A stretch of DNA of 10,325 nucleotides from an uncultured Clostridia bacterium (GTDB taxonomy: Bacteria > Bacillota > Clostridia > Christensenellales > Pumilibacteraceae): the NCBI GenBank assembly GCA_934247335.1, contig CAKQJJ010000034.1:1-10325 (forward strand), read 5' to 3'. Position 1 is the stretch's first letter, and the number at the start of each line of letters is the position of its first letter. The notes under the pieces were generated by a model. That model had not been told where the DNA came from and made no database searches. It saw only the letters and a program-made list of their open reading frames with translations. Positions 1 to 6,623 of the stretch are shown piece after piece. Position numbers and translations under genes: made by a program.

Positions 1-57
1 CTCGGATACAATGTTCTGGACGAACTCTCGTTCAGAGCCGAATCAAATAAAGACTAA
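1..57 (+). CDS. C-terminal end of an unidentified upstream gene (partial)
   Basis: Frame 1 from the first base reads 18 sense codons (LGYNVLDELSFRAESNKD) and a TAA stop ending at 57. The stop lies 20 bp before the egsA start, and the egsA ribosome binding site fits in that gap, so this looks like the tail of a gene in the same operon. The peptide is too short to assign a family. The other two forward frames also stay open for a while (to about 48 and 73), so the choice of frame rests on plausible composition and spacing only. Confidence 0.45.
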   Translation, partial: LGYNVLDELSFRAESNKD

Positions 58-77
58 CTTTTTCGGAGGATAAAAAC

Positions 78-1367
78 ATGGATCTGGTTGCTCTTCAGAA
101 GAGAATGGAAGGTTGTCCGTGCGGAAAAACGCACGTTTGCGACCTTAAAGCGTTGGAGGTTGCTCACGGCAATCTCGCAAGAACGGGCGAATTGCTCAAA
201 AAATATAATTTCCCGACTCATATATTGCTGGTCGCCGACAAAAACTCGTTTATGGTGACGAGCGGACTTACCGAAAGCCTGCTTAAGGAAGGCTTTCTCG
301 TGCAGGTGCGCGTGTACGACGACATGAAAATCGCACGTATGGAAGAAGTGGAAGAAATCAAAGCGTTGTGCGCAAACGTGGACGGCGTTTTGTCGGTGGG
401 AACCGGTTCGGTAAACGATATCTGCCGTTACGGCTCGTTCCTCGCGGGCAAGCCTCTCGCCATATTCGCAACCGCGCCTTCGATGGACGGCTTCGCTTCC
501 GACAGCGCGCCCATCATCATCAACGGATTTAAAATCACCTGCCAGTGCCATCAGCCGCAGATTATAATCGCCGACTCCAAAATTCTCGCCGAATCCCCCG
601 CCGAGCTTAAAGCGGCAGGCTTCGGAGATATGATGGCAAAATTCATCGCAATCGCCGATTGGAGAATAGCAAACCTCGTTCACGGCGACTATTATTGCGA
701 ACGCGTTGCCGAAATGGTGCGCGAAGCAACCGCTAAAATAGTAGCGCTTTCGGGTGAAATAAGCGGACATTCGGAAAAAGCGGTGGAAGCGGTTATGGAA
801 GCGCTTGCGCTCACCGGCATCGCAATGCAGTACGTAAAACTTTCCCGTCCCGCAAGCGGAACCGAGCATATTATTTCTCACTACTGGGAATGTAAAAAGC
901 TCGAACGCGGCGTATATTCGGACTTCCACGGCAAGAAAGTGGGCGTGGCAACGCTTATCGTCGCCGACGTTTATCACAAAGTAGCCAAAATGAAGGGAAT
1001 AAAGGCTCACGCCGAACATGCCGACTGGGCGGATATTTACAAGACTTACGGACCCAATCTGTCGGTCGACGTAAAACGCCTTAACGAACCGTGCATCACC
1101 GACGAAATCAATCCCGACGACATCACGAACAACTGGGATAAAATCTGCAAGATAGTGGAAGAAGAAATTCCGCCGGTAGACAAACTGCTCGAATACTACA
1201 AGGCAGCCGGAGCGGTTACGACCATTGAACAGATAAAGGTTGACAAGCAGCTCTGCGACGAAGGACTTAAATATCATCCGTATATGAGAAAGAGAATAAC
1301 GCTTGCGAGAATCATGCCCATGTGCGACCTCGATTTCGTTAAAATCTACTATTCCGACAAACAATAA
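78..1367 (+). CDS. egsA: sn-glycerol-1-phosphate dehydrogenase (AraM/EgsA family)
   Basis: The product (429 aa) belongs to the iron-containing alcohol dehydrogenase/dehydroquinate synthase-like superfamily. It should reduce dihydroxyacetone phosphate to sn-glycerol-1-phosphate with NAD(P)H in the cytosol. Visible hallmarks are the nucleotide-binding GTGSVNDICR (residues 108-117), the substrate-site APSMDGFASD (133-142), and the metal ligands D184 in GFGDMM, H264 in GTEHI and H284 in HGKKVG. An N-terminal CPCGKTH segment (13-19) is also present and is, as I recall, common in bacterial AraM proteins. Length fits bacterial AraM (about 400-430 aa) rather than the shorter archaeal enzymes. The ATG at 78 follows a GGAGGA box at 65-70. 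In Bacillus the product feeds PcrB to make heptaprenylglyceryl phosphate; in ara operons its role is unclear. No ara gene is visible here. The gene appears to be the last of its operon, as a terminator follows directly. Confidence 0.93.
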   Translation: MDLVALQKRMEGCPCGKTHVCDLKALEVAHGNLARTGELLKKYNFPTHILLVADKNSFMVTSGLTESLLKEGFLVQVRVYDDMKIARMEEVEEIKALCANVDGVLSVGTGSVNDICRYGSFLAGKPLAIFATAPSMDGFASDSAPIIINGFKITCQCHQPQIIIADSKILAESPAELKAAGFGDMMAKFIAIADWRIANLVHGDYYCERVAEMVREATAKIVALSGEISGHSEKAVEAVMEALALTGIAMQYVKLSRPASGTEHIISHYWECKKLERGVYSDFHGKKVGVATLIVADVYHKVAKMKGIKAHAEHADWADIYKTYGPNLSVDVKRLNEPCITDEINPDDITNNWDKICKIVEEEIPPVDKLLEYYKAAGAVTTIEQIKVDKQLCDEGLKYHPYMRKRITLARIMPMCDLDFVKIYYSDKQ

Positions 1368-1396
1368 CAGCGGTGCAATCCGCACTTAAATCGCAT

Positions 1397-1433
1397 AAAA
1401 AAACGGCTGATCGACGAGAAAAGCCGTTTTTTT
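1397..1433 (+). terminator. Intrinsic terminator after egsA
   Basis: Positions 1397-1408 (seven A, then CGGCT) pair perfectly with 1422-1433 (AGCCG, then seven T) around a 13-nt loop. The T-run supplies the U-tract. The mirrored A-run would also allow termination of minus-strand transcripts, though no minus-strand gene is seen nearby. It separates the egsA operon from the SRP RNA promoter. Confidence 0.88.
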
Positions 1434-1475
1434 CGCGCAAGACAAAATAACTTGACAAAAAAGAGGGCTAAACAC

Positions 1476-1504
1476 TTGATTTTTCGCCCGAATTATAATA
1501 TAAT
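1476..1504 (+). promoter_or_regulatory. Sigma-A-type promoter for the SRP RNA gene
   Basis: TTGATT at 1476-1481 and a perfect TATAAT at 1499-1504 are separated by exactly 17 bp. This places the transcription start near 1511, which is where the RNA's 5' pairing strand begins. A second TATAAT overlaps upstream (1494-1499), and a consensus TTGACA at 1452-1457 has no well-spaced -10 partner. An AT-rich stretch precedes the -35, as is usual for strong stable-RNA promoters. Confidence 0.8.
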
Positions 1505-1510
1505 AAATAT

Positions 1511-1776
1511 GCTGTGCTATGCGGGGAGCCAGTGGTGCCCTGTACCTACAATCCACTACAGTAGGGCAGAATGCCGCTCGAGGCTTTTTGTGTGTCGCGC
1601 AGTCGTGCGTAAGCGGCGTTGACGGTAGGGTCTCGCGCAATGTTACGCCGTGAACCGTGTCAGGGCCTGACGGCAGCAGCACTAAGCGGAATGTGGCATG
1701 TGATGCGAGGTTGCTTTACAAGAGCCGGCTGCGCAAAGGACGGCGGGGCGCAATCTGTCGAAAGCGGATGCACAGT
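1511..1776 (+). ncRNA. ffs: Signal recognition particle RNA, large (Alu-containing) bacterial type
   Basis: This is the RNA core of the SRP, which with Ffh targets nascent membrane and secreted proteins to FtsY and SecYEG. The sequence parallels the ~270-nt B. subtilis scRNA along its length. In the Alu domain, AGTGG (1531-1535) pairs with CCACT (1553-1557) around the conserved TGCCCTGTACC loop, and TGCCCT (1536-1541) is complementary to AGGGCA (1563-1568). The conserved GTTGACG and TCGCGCAATG stretches lead into the S domain, where GTCAGG (1659-1664) and AGCAGCACTAAG form the Ffh-binding internal loops of helix 8. The termini close with GCTGTGC (1511-1517) against GCACAGT (1770-1776). The helix-8 cap is GCC-UGAC-GGC (tetraloop 1668-1671) instead of GGAA. 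The ends are inferred from pairing and promoter position and may be off by several bases. Small open frames across this region are coincidental. Confidence 0.93.
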
Positions 1777-1793
1777 ACTTTTTAGCAAACCTG

Positions 1794-1829
1794 TTGAGAG
1801 AAGAGCAAAAACGTGTGTTCTTCTCTCAA
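1794..1829 (+). other. Hairpin between SRP RNA and ileS (possible terminator or processing/leader structure)
   Basis: TTGAGAGAAGA (1794-1804) pairs perfectly with TCTTCTCTCAA (1819-1829) around a 14-nt loop. The pairing can extend by a G-U and a U-A pair. What follows is AT-rich (TATCTTAATTAA) but is not a clean T-run, so termination would be partial at best. It lies 18 nt after the mature SRP RNA end and 50 nt before ileS. It could end or trim the SRP RNA precursor, or sit in the ileS leader. No T-box sequence (AGGGTGGNACCGCG type) is present. Confidence 0.6.
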
Positions 1830-1879
1830 TATCTTAATTAACGGAAATAATTCAATCGAAAAACGTAACGGAGGCAACA

Positions 1880-4800
1880 ATGTACGATAAAACCGGCAGC
1901 GAACAAAGCGGAGTCAAGGGCGAAGCTAAGGTTCTCGAATTCTGGAAACAAAACGGAATAATCGAACAGGCAAACGAAAGAAACGACGGCACGGGAGAAG
2001 AATTTACTTTCTACGACGGACCGCCCACCGCAAACGGAAAACCGCACGTGGGACACATTCTCACCCGCGTTATCAAGGATATAATTCCCAGATACAAAAC
2101 CATGAAGGGCTATCATTGCCCGCGTAAAGCCGGCTGGGATACTCACGGTCTGCCCGTCGAACTGGAAGTGGAAAAATCGCTCGGAATAGACGGCAAGCAG
2201 GAAATCGAAAAGTACGGCGTCGAGCAGTTTATCGGCAAATGCAAGGAAAGCGTCTGGAAATATAAAACCGAATGGGAAAAAATGTCCGACCGCGTTGCTT
2301 ACTGGGCGGATATGGAGCACCCGTACGTTACCTACGACGACAACTATATCGAGTCCGAATGGTGGGCTATCAAAACCATCTGGGAAAAAGGATTGCTGTA
2401 CAAGGGCTATAAAATAGTGCCGTACTGCCCGCGTTGCGGAACGTCGCTTTCTTCGCACGAAGTGGCTCAGGGCTACAAGGACGTCGAAGAAAAATCGGCA
2501 ATCGCTAAATTTAAAATCAAAGGCAGCGACAAGTATATTCTTGCCTGGACCACCACGCCGTGGACTCTTCCCGGCAACGTAGCGCTTTGCATGGGCGCCG
2601 ACTACGACTATATCACGATAGAGTGGGAAGGCGAAAAGTACGTGCTTGCCGAAGCGCTCGCTCCTAAATATTTTGAAAATTACACCGTTTTAGAACGCAA
2701 AAAGGGCAGCGAGTACGAGGGCGTCGAATACGAACCTCTCTACAACGCCGACCTTAAAGGCAAAAAGGGCTACTACGTCGTCAACGACGGCTACGTAACT
2801 CTCGAAGACGGTACCGGCGTCGTTCACATTGCGCCTGCATTCGGCGAGGACGACAACCGCGTGGGCAAAAAGTACGATCTGCCGTACGTTCAGCACGTGG
2901 ACGACCGGGGCAGAATGTGCGAAGACGCGCCTTTTGCCGGAACTTTCTGCAAAGACGCCGACAAACTCATATTAAAAGATCTCAAAGAACGCGGACTGCT
3001 GTTCAAAACCATGATGTTCACGCACAGCTATCCGTTCTGCTGGAGATGCGATACCCCGCTTCTCTACTATGCGCGTTCCACCTGGTTTATAAAAATGACT
3101 GCGGTAAAGGACGACCTTCTGCGCAACAACGCGTCGGTCAACTGGATTCCGCCCAGCATAGGAACGGGCAGAATGGGTAACTTCCTCGAAAACGTAATCG
3201 ACTGGGGACTGTCGAGAGAACGCTATTGGGGAACTCCGCTTCCCGTGTGGATTTGCCCCGATTGCGGCGAAATTCACGTCGTAGGCTCCAAAGCCGAACT
3301 CAAAGAATTGGGCGGCATAGAGGGAGATATCGAGCTGCACAAGCCGTATGTCGATAAAATTACGTTCAAATGCCCCAAATGCGGCGGCGAAATGCACCGC
3401 ACCAGCGAAGTCATCGACTGCTGGTTCGACAGCGGATCTATGCCCTTTGCTCAGCTTCACTATCCGTTTGAAAACAAGGAATTGTTTGAAAAACGCTTTC
3501 CGGCAAACTTCATCAGCGAAGCGGTCGATCAGACCCGCGGCTGGTTCTACACGCTTCTTGCCATTTCCACGTTGCTGTTCAACAAGGCTCCTTTTGAAAA
3601 CTGCATAGTCATGGGACATGTCAACGACAAAAACGGCATCAAAATGAGTAAGCATAAAGGCAACGTCATCGATCCGTGGTCTGTTTTGGACGTTCAGGGC
3701 GCCGACGCCGTAAGATGGTATTTCTACACCGGTTCGGCTCCGTGGATTCCCTCTCGTTTCTATCCCGAAGCGGTTTCCGAAGCGCAGAGAAAATTCCTCG
3801 GCACGTTGTGGAACGTCTATTCGTTCTATGTTCTTTATGCCGATATCGACGAGTTTAATCCCACGAAATACAGCCTTGACGACTGCAAGCTCACTCTTAT
3901 GGACAAGTGGGCGCTCAGCGAAGTAAATTCGCTCGTTAAATACGTGGACGACAACTTAAACGAATACAAAATCACCGAAAGCGCGCGCGCGATAGGCGAC
4001 TACACGGACAAGCTATCCAACTGGTACGTCAGAAGAAGCCGCGACCGCTTCTGGGGCAAGGGAATGGACGAGGACAAAAAAGCGGCGTATATGACGCTTT
4101 ACACCTGCCTTAGAAAACTCATCGGAGTTTCCGCGCCTTTCGTTCCGTTCATGACCGAAACCATATATCAGAACATCGTCAGAAAGGTTGACGCCTCCGC
4201 GCCCCTGTCCGTGCATCTTACCGATTATCCGTCCTACGACGAAAAATACGTCGATAAGTCGCTGGAAGAGGGCATGGAAGAAGTGCTTAAAGTCGCAGTG
4301 CTCGGCAGAGCCGCAAGAAATCAGGCGAATATCAAAAACCGCCAGCCGCTCAGCGAACTGCTCATTGTCGGCGGAGTTAAGATAAACGAAGAACTTCGCG
4401 GAGTCATTGCCGACGAACTCAACGTTAAAGCAGTGAGATATGCCGACGACGCTGAAGAGTACGTTTCCTACGAAGTCAAGCCGCAGCTTAAAACGCTGGG
4501 ACCGAAATACGGCAAAAAACTAAACGCAATCCGCGCTCTTATGGCGACGGACGCCGCAAACATGGTTGCAAAAACCAAAAACGGCGGCGTTTACACTGCC
4601 GAAATCGACGGCGAAGAAATTTCTCTTACCGAGGGCGACCTTCTCGTATTCGTCAAGAACAAGGAAGGCTTCGTCGCGGAATCCGATTTCGGCGTCACCG
4701 TAATTCTGGAAACCGCACTCACTCCTCAGCTTATCGCCGAGGGATACGAGCGCGAAATAATTTCCAAGGTGCAGAACATGCGTAAGGAATCCGGCTTCGA

Positions 4801-4978
4801 GGTCACCGACCATATCGTGCTGTCGATAAAAGGCGACGACGAAATAGCCGGCGTCGTAAAAACTTACGGAAAGGAAATCGCGGCGGTAACGCTTGCCGAT
4901 TGCATCGACGACAAAGCCGAAGGCGAGCCTTGCGATATCAACGGCAAAAACGTCGTCATCTCGGTTAAAAAGATTTAA
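1880..4978 (+). CDS. ileS: Isoleucyl-tRNA synthetase, type 2 (eukaryote-like)
   Basis: This is a full-length class Ia synthetase (1032 aa) charging tRNA-Ile in the cytosol. The HIGH signature is HVGH at residues 56-59 and the KMSKS loop is KMSKH at 588-592. The CP1 editing domain shows the Thr-rich WTTTPWTLP (from 223) and HIAPAFGEDD (316-325). Cysteine pairs at 183/186, 387/390, 459/462 and 498/501 are likely zinc knuckles of the inserted domains. The anticodon-binding domain carries NWYVRRSRDRFWG (from 714). Three features indicate type 2: the length above 1000 aa, the KMSKH form also seen in mycobacterial IleRS, and the lack of the C-terminal CxxC zinc finger of type 1 enzymes. Many type 2 enzymes tolerate mupirocin. 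The catalytic motif is the normal HxGH, not the rearranged one reported for hyper-resistant forms. GGAGG at 1870-1874 supports the ATG. No T-box leader is seen, so control may come through the SRP RNA promoter or an unrecognised one. Confidence 0.97.
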   Translation: MYDKTGSEQSGVKGEAKVLEFWKQNGIIEQANERNDGTGEEFTFYDGPPTANGKPHVGHILTRVIKDIIPRYKTMKGYHCPRKAGWDTHGLPVELEVEKSLGIDGKQEIEKYGVEQFIGKCKESVWKYKTEWEKMSDRVAYWADMEHPYVTYDDNYIESEWWAIKTIWEKGLLYKGYKIVPYCPRCGTSLSSHEVAQGYKDVEEKSAIAKFKIKGSDKYILAWTTTPWTLPGNVALCMGADYDYITIEWEGEKYVLAEALAPKYFENYTVLERKKGSEYEGVEYEPLYNADLKGKKGYYVVNDGYVTLEDGTGVVHIAPAFGEDDNRVGKKYDLPYVQHVDDRGRMCEDAPFAGTFCKDADKLILKDLKERGLLFKTMMFTHSYPFCWRCDTPLLYYARSTWFIKMTAVKDDLLRNNASVNWIPPSIGTGRMGNFLENVIDWGLSRERYWGTPLPVWICPDCGEIHVVGSKAELKELGGIEGDIELHKPYVDKITFKCPKCGGEMHRTSEVIDCWFDSGSMPFAQLHYPFENKELFEKRFPANFISEAVDQTRGWFYTLLAISTLLFNKAPFENCIVMGHVNDKNGIKMSKHKGNVIDPWSVLDVQGADAVRWYFYTGSAPWIPSRFYPEAVSEAQRKFLGTLWNVYSFYVLYADIDEFNPTKYSLDDCKLTLMDKWALSEVNSLVKYVDDNLNEYKITESARAIGDYTDKLSNWYVRRSRDRFWGKGMDEDKKAAYMTLYTCLRKLIGVSAPFVPFMTETIYQNIVRKVDASAPLSVHLTDYPSYDEKYVDKSLEEGMEEVLKVAVLGRAARNQANIKNRQPLSELLIVGGVKINEELRGVIADELNVKAVRYADDAEEYVSYEVKPQLKTLGPKYGKKLNAIRALMATDAANMVAKTKNGGVYTAEIDGEEISLTEGDLLVFVKNKEGFVAESDFGVTVILETALTPQLIAEGYEREIISKVQNMRKESGFEVTDHIVLSIKGDDEIAGVVKTYGKEIAAVTLADCIDDKAEGEPCDINGKNVVISVKKI

Positions 4979-5019
4979 CCGCAAACACTACTCGAAAATA
5001 CCCAAAAAGGAAAGAATAA

Positions 5020-5874
5020 ATGATAACTGCCGAATGGAACGATTACGAAGTAATAGCGTGTGGCGACGGCGAAAAGCTGGAGCGTTGGGGCAACGTGTAT
5101 TTGTTGCGACCCGACCCTCAGGTCATCTGGCCGGCACCGTTTCCGCTTGCTTCGTTTGAAAAACTCAACGCGCATTACCGTCGCGACGGCGGCGGAGGCA
5201 GATGGGAATATATCCGTCCTTTCCCGCCCGAATGGCAAATTTCGTGGCAGGACGTAAAATTTCTCATCAAGCCCATGGGATTCAAACACACAGGGCTTTT
5301 CCCCGAACAAGCTGTAAACTGGCAAAAAACGCGCGCTCTTGCCGAAAAAAAGCCGGGGCTTAAAGTGCTTAACCTGTTCGGCTACACGGGCGGAGTTACC
5401 GTGGCTCTCGCAAAAAAGGGTGCGTTCGTCACTCACGTCGACGCAGCCAAAGGTATGGTGGAGCGGTGCCGCGAAAACGCCGATATTTCGGGCGTTGCCG
5501 GCGACAGAATACGCTACATCATCGACGACTGCAAAAAGTTCGTCATGCGTGAAATCAAGCGCGGCAAAACGTACGACGCGGTTATCATGGATCCGCCCAG
5601 CTACGGCAGAGGACCTTCGGGCGAAACGTGGAAGCTGGAAGACGGCGTGTTCGACCTTGCCAAGCTCACCGCAACGCTCGTTCCCGATCCCGAATTTTTC
5701 CTGATCAACAGTTACACCACCGGGCTTCAGCCGCAGGTCATCAAAAACATTCTCGAAATCGTGCTTGCCGACCGTAAAGGCGGCGCCGACGCCTACGAAA
5801 TAGGCTTGCCGGTAACACAAATGCCAAAAATAGTGCTTCCCTGCGGTTGCAGCGGAATATGGACAAAGGACTGA
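5020..5874 (+). CDS. Class I SAM-dependent methyltransferase, RlmI-like (COG1092/PF10672 type)
   Basis: The 284-aa protein has a short N-terminal module (about 1-80, containing RPDPQVIWPAP) followed by a Rossmann methyltransferase fold. Visible motifs are FKHTGLFPEQ (88-97, resembling the RlmI entry motif), SAM-binding NLFGYTGGVT (118-127), the acidic ribose contact in HVDAA (139-143), DDC (169-171), and the catalytic-type DPPSYGRG (191-198). It lacks the N-terminal PUA domain of E. coli RlmI. At the position where I recall RlmI having an SCSG-type cysteine motif it reads NSYTTGL, so a cysteine-based m5C mechanism is not supported. The target is probably RNA, judged from family resemblance and the adjacent pseudouridine synthase, but the base and position are unknown. 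The start is backed by an AAGGAAAG box at 5007-5014. It lies 41 bp after ileS and 4 bp before the next gene. Confidence 0.85.
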   Translation: MITAEWNDYEVIACGDGEKLERWGNVYLLRPDPQVIWPAPFPLASFEKLNAHYRRDGGGGRWEYIRPFPPEWQISWQDVKFLIKPMGFKHTGLFPEQAVNWQKTRALAEKKPGLKVLNLFGYTGGVTVALAKKGAFVTHVDAAKGMVERCRENADISGVAGDRIRYIIDDCKKFVMREIKRGKTYDAVIMDPPSYGRGPSGETWKLEDGVFDLAKLTATLVPDPEFFLINSYTTGLQPQVIKNILEIVLADRKGGADAYEIGLPVTQMPKIVLPCGCSGIWTKD

Positions 5875-5878
5875 AACT

Positions 5879-6595
5879 ATGGAAAACAAACTCACAGTTT
5901 TATACGAAGACAATCAGGTGATAGTGGTCGTAAAACCGCAAAACGTGCCCACTCAGGCGGATTCAAGCGGCGACGTCGATCTTCTCACCATGGTCAAACA
6001 GTACGTAAAGGAAAAATACGATAAGCCAGGCGAAGCGTTTATCGGTCTCGTTCACAGGCTGGATCGCCCCACCGGCGGAGTAATGGTTTTTGCCCGCAAT
6101 TCCAAATCGGCGGCCCGTCTTCAGGAACAAATGAAAAACGGCTTGTTTGAAAAGAAATATCTCGCCGTAACCGTCGGAGTCCCCCGTGACAGACAGGGAA
6201 GGCTCAGCCAATATCTTTTCAAGGACGCCGAAACCAACACCGTTAAAGTCGTCCCCGCAGCAGTCGAGGGCGCCAAAAAAGCCGAACTCGAATACAAAGT
6301 GCTGGAAATCGCCGATAAAGTCGCGCTCGTGGACATAAAACTCATCACCGGCAGATCGCATCAGGCAAGAGTGCAGATGCAAAGCATGGGAACGCCCATC
6401 TTCGGCGACGTGCGCTACGGCGGCGATACGCTTGCAAAAGGGCACAACCTCGCGCTTTGGGCGTACGAACTTCGTTTCTATCACCCCACCACCAAGCAGC
6501 CGTTCGCATTCAAGGTTTTCCCGCCCGTAGACGACGTTCCGTGGAATGTTTTCCCCATCGAAAGTCACATAAAAGTGGCAAAACCGACCATCTAA
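5879..6595 (+). CDS. RluA-family RNA pseudouridine synthase
   Basis: The protein (238 aa) isomerises specific uridines in rRNA or tRNA to pseudouridine. The family signature HRLDRPTGGVMVFA is at residues 59-72, with the catalytic aspartate at D62. A GRSHQARVQM segment matches the conserved GRTHQ(I/V)R block, and FGDVRYGG follows it. The protein begins directly with the catalytic fold (LTVLYEDNQVIVVVKP), so it has no N-terminal S4 domain. That groups it with compact RluA/TruC-like members rather than RluC/RluD. The exact target cannot be read from sequence. The ATG lies 4 bp after the methyltransferase stop, and its AAAGGA box (5865-5870) sits inside the end of that gene, so translation is probably coupled. 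The two RNA-modifying enzymes may act on the same ribosomal region, but that is inference. Confidence 0.94.
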   Translation: MENKLTVLYEDNQVIVVVKPQNVPTQADSSGDVDLLTMVKQYVKEKYDKPGEAFIGLVHRLDRPTGGVMVFARNSKSAARLQEQMKNGLFEKKYLAVTVGVPRDRQGRLSQYLFKDAETNTVKVVPAAVEGAKKAELEYKVLEIADKVALVDIKLITGRSHQARVQMQSMGTPIFGDVRYGGDTLAKGHNLALWAYELRFYHPTTKQPFAFKVFPPVDDVPWNVFPIESHIKVAKPTI

Positions 6596-6623
6596 GTAAA
6601 TTATATCATAAGGAGATAAAAAT

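Noticed and set aside
54..1385. 443-codon open frame on the minus strand opposite egsA
   Set aside because: It is a mirror of the plus-strand gene's codon bias. Its protein is rich in F, H, R and V with no family motif, while the plus frame has a full set of conserved motifs and a ribosome binding site.
1386..1837. Small open frames on both strands (98 and 72 codons) over the SRP RNA region
   Set aside because: The region is explained by a structured RNA with promoter and pairing ends. The peptides show no coding signal and one spans the terminator.
1777..1879. T-box riboswitch before ileS
   Set aside because: The gap is too short for the specifier stem and antiterminator, and no T-box consensus sequence is present.
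4975..5913. 312-codon minus-strand frame over the methyltransferase
   Set aside because: It spans two plus-strand genes and their junction. It has no domain signature, and the sense genes are well supported.
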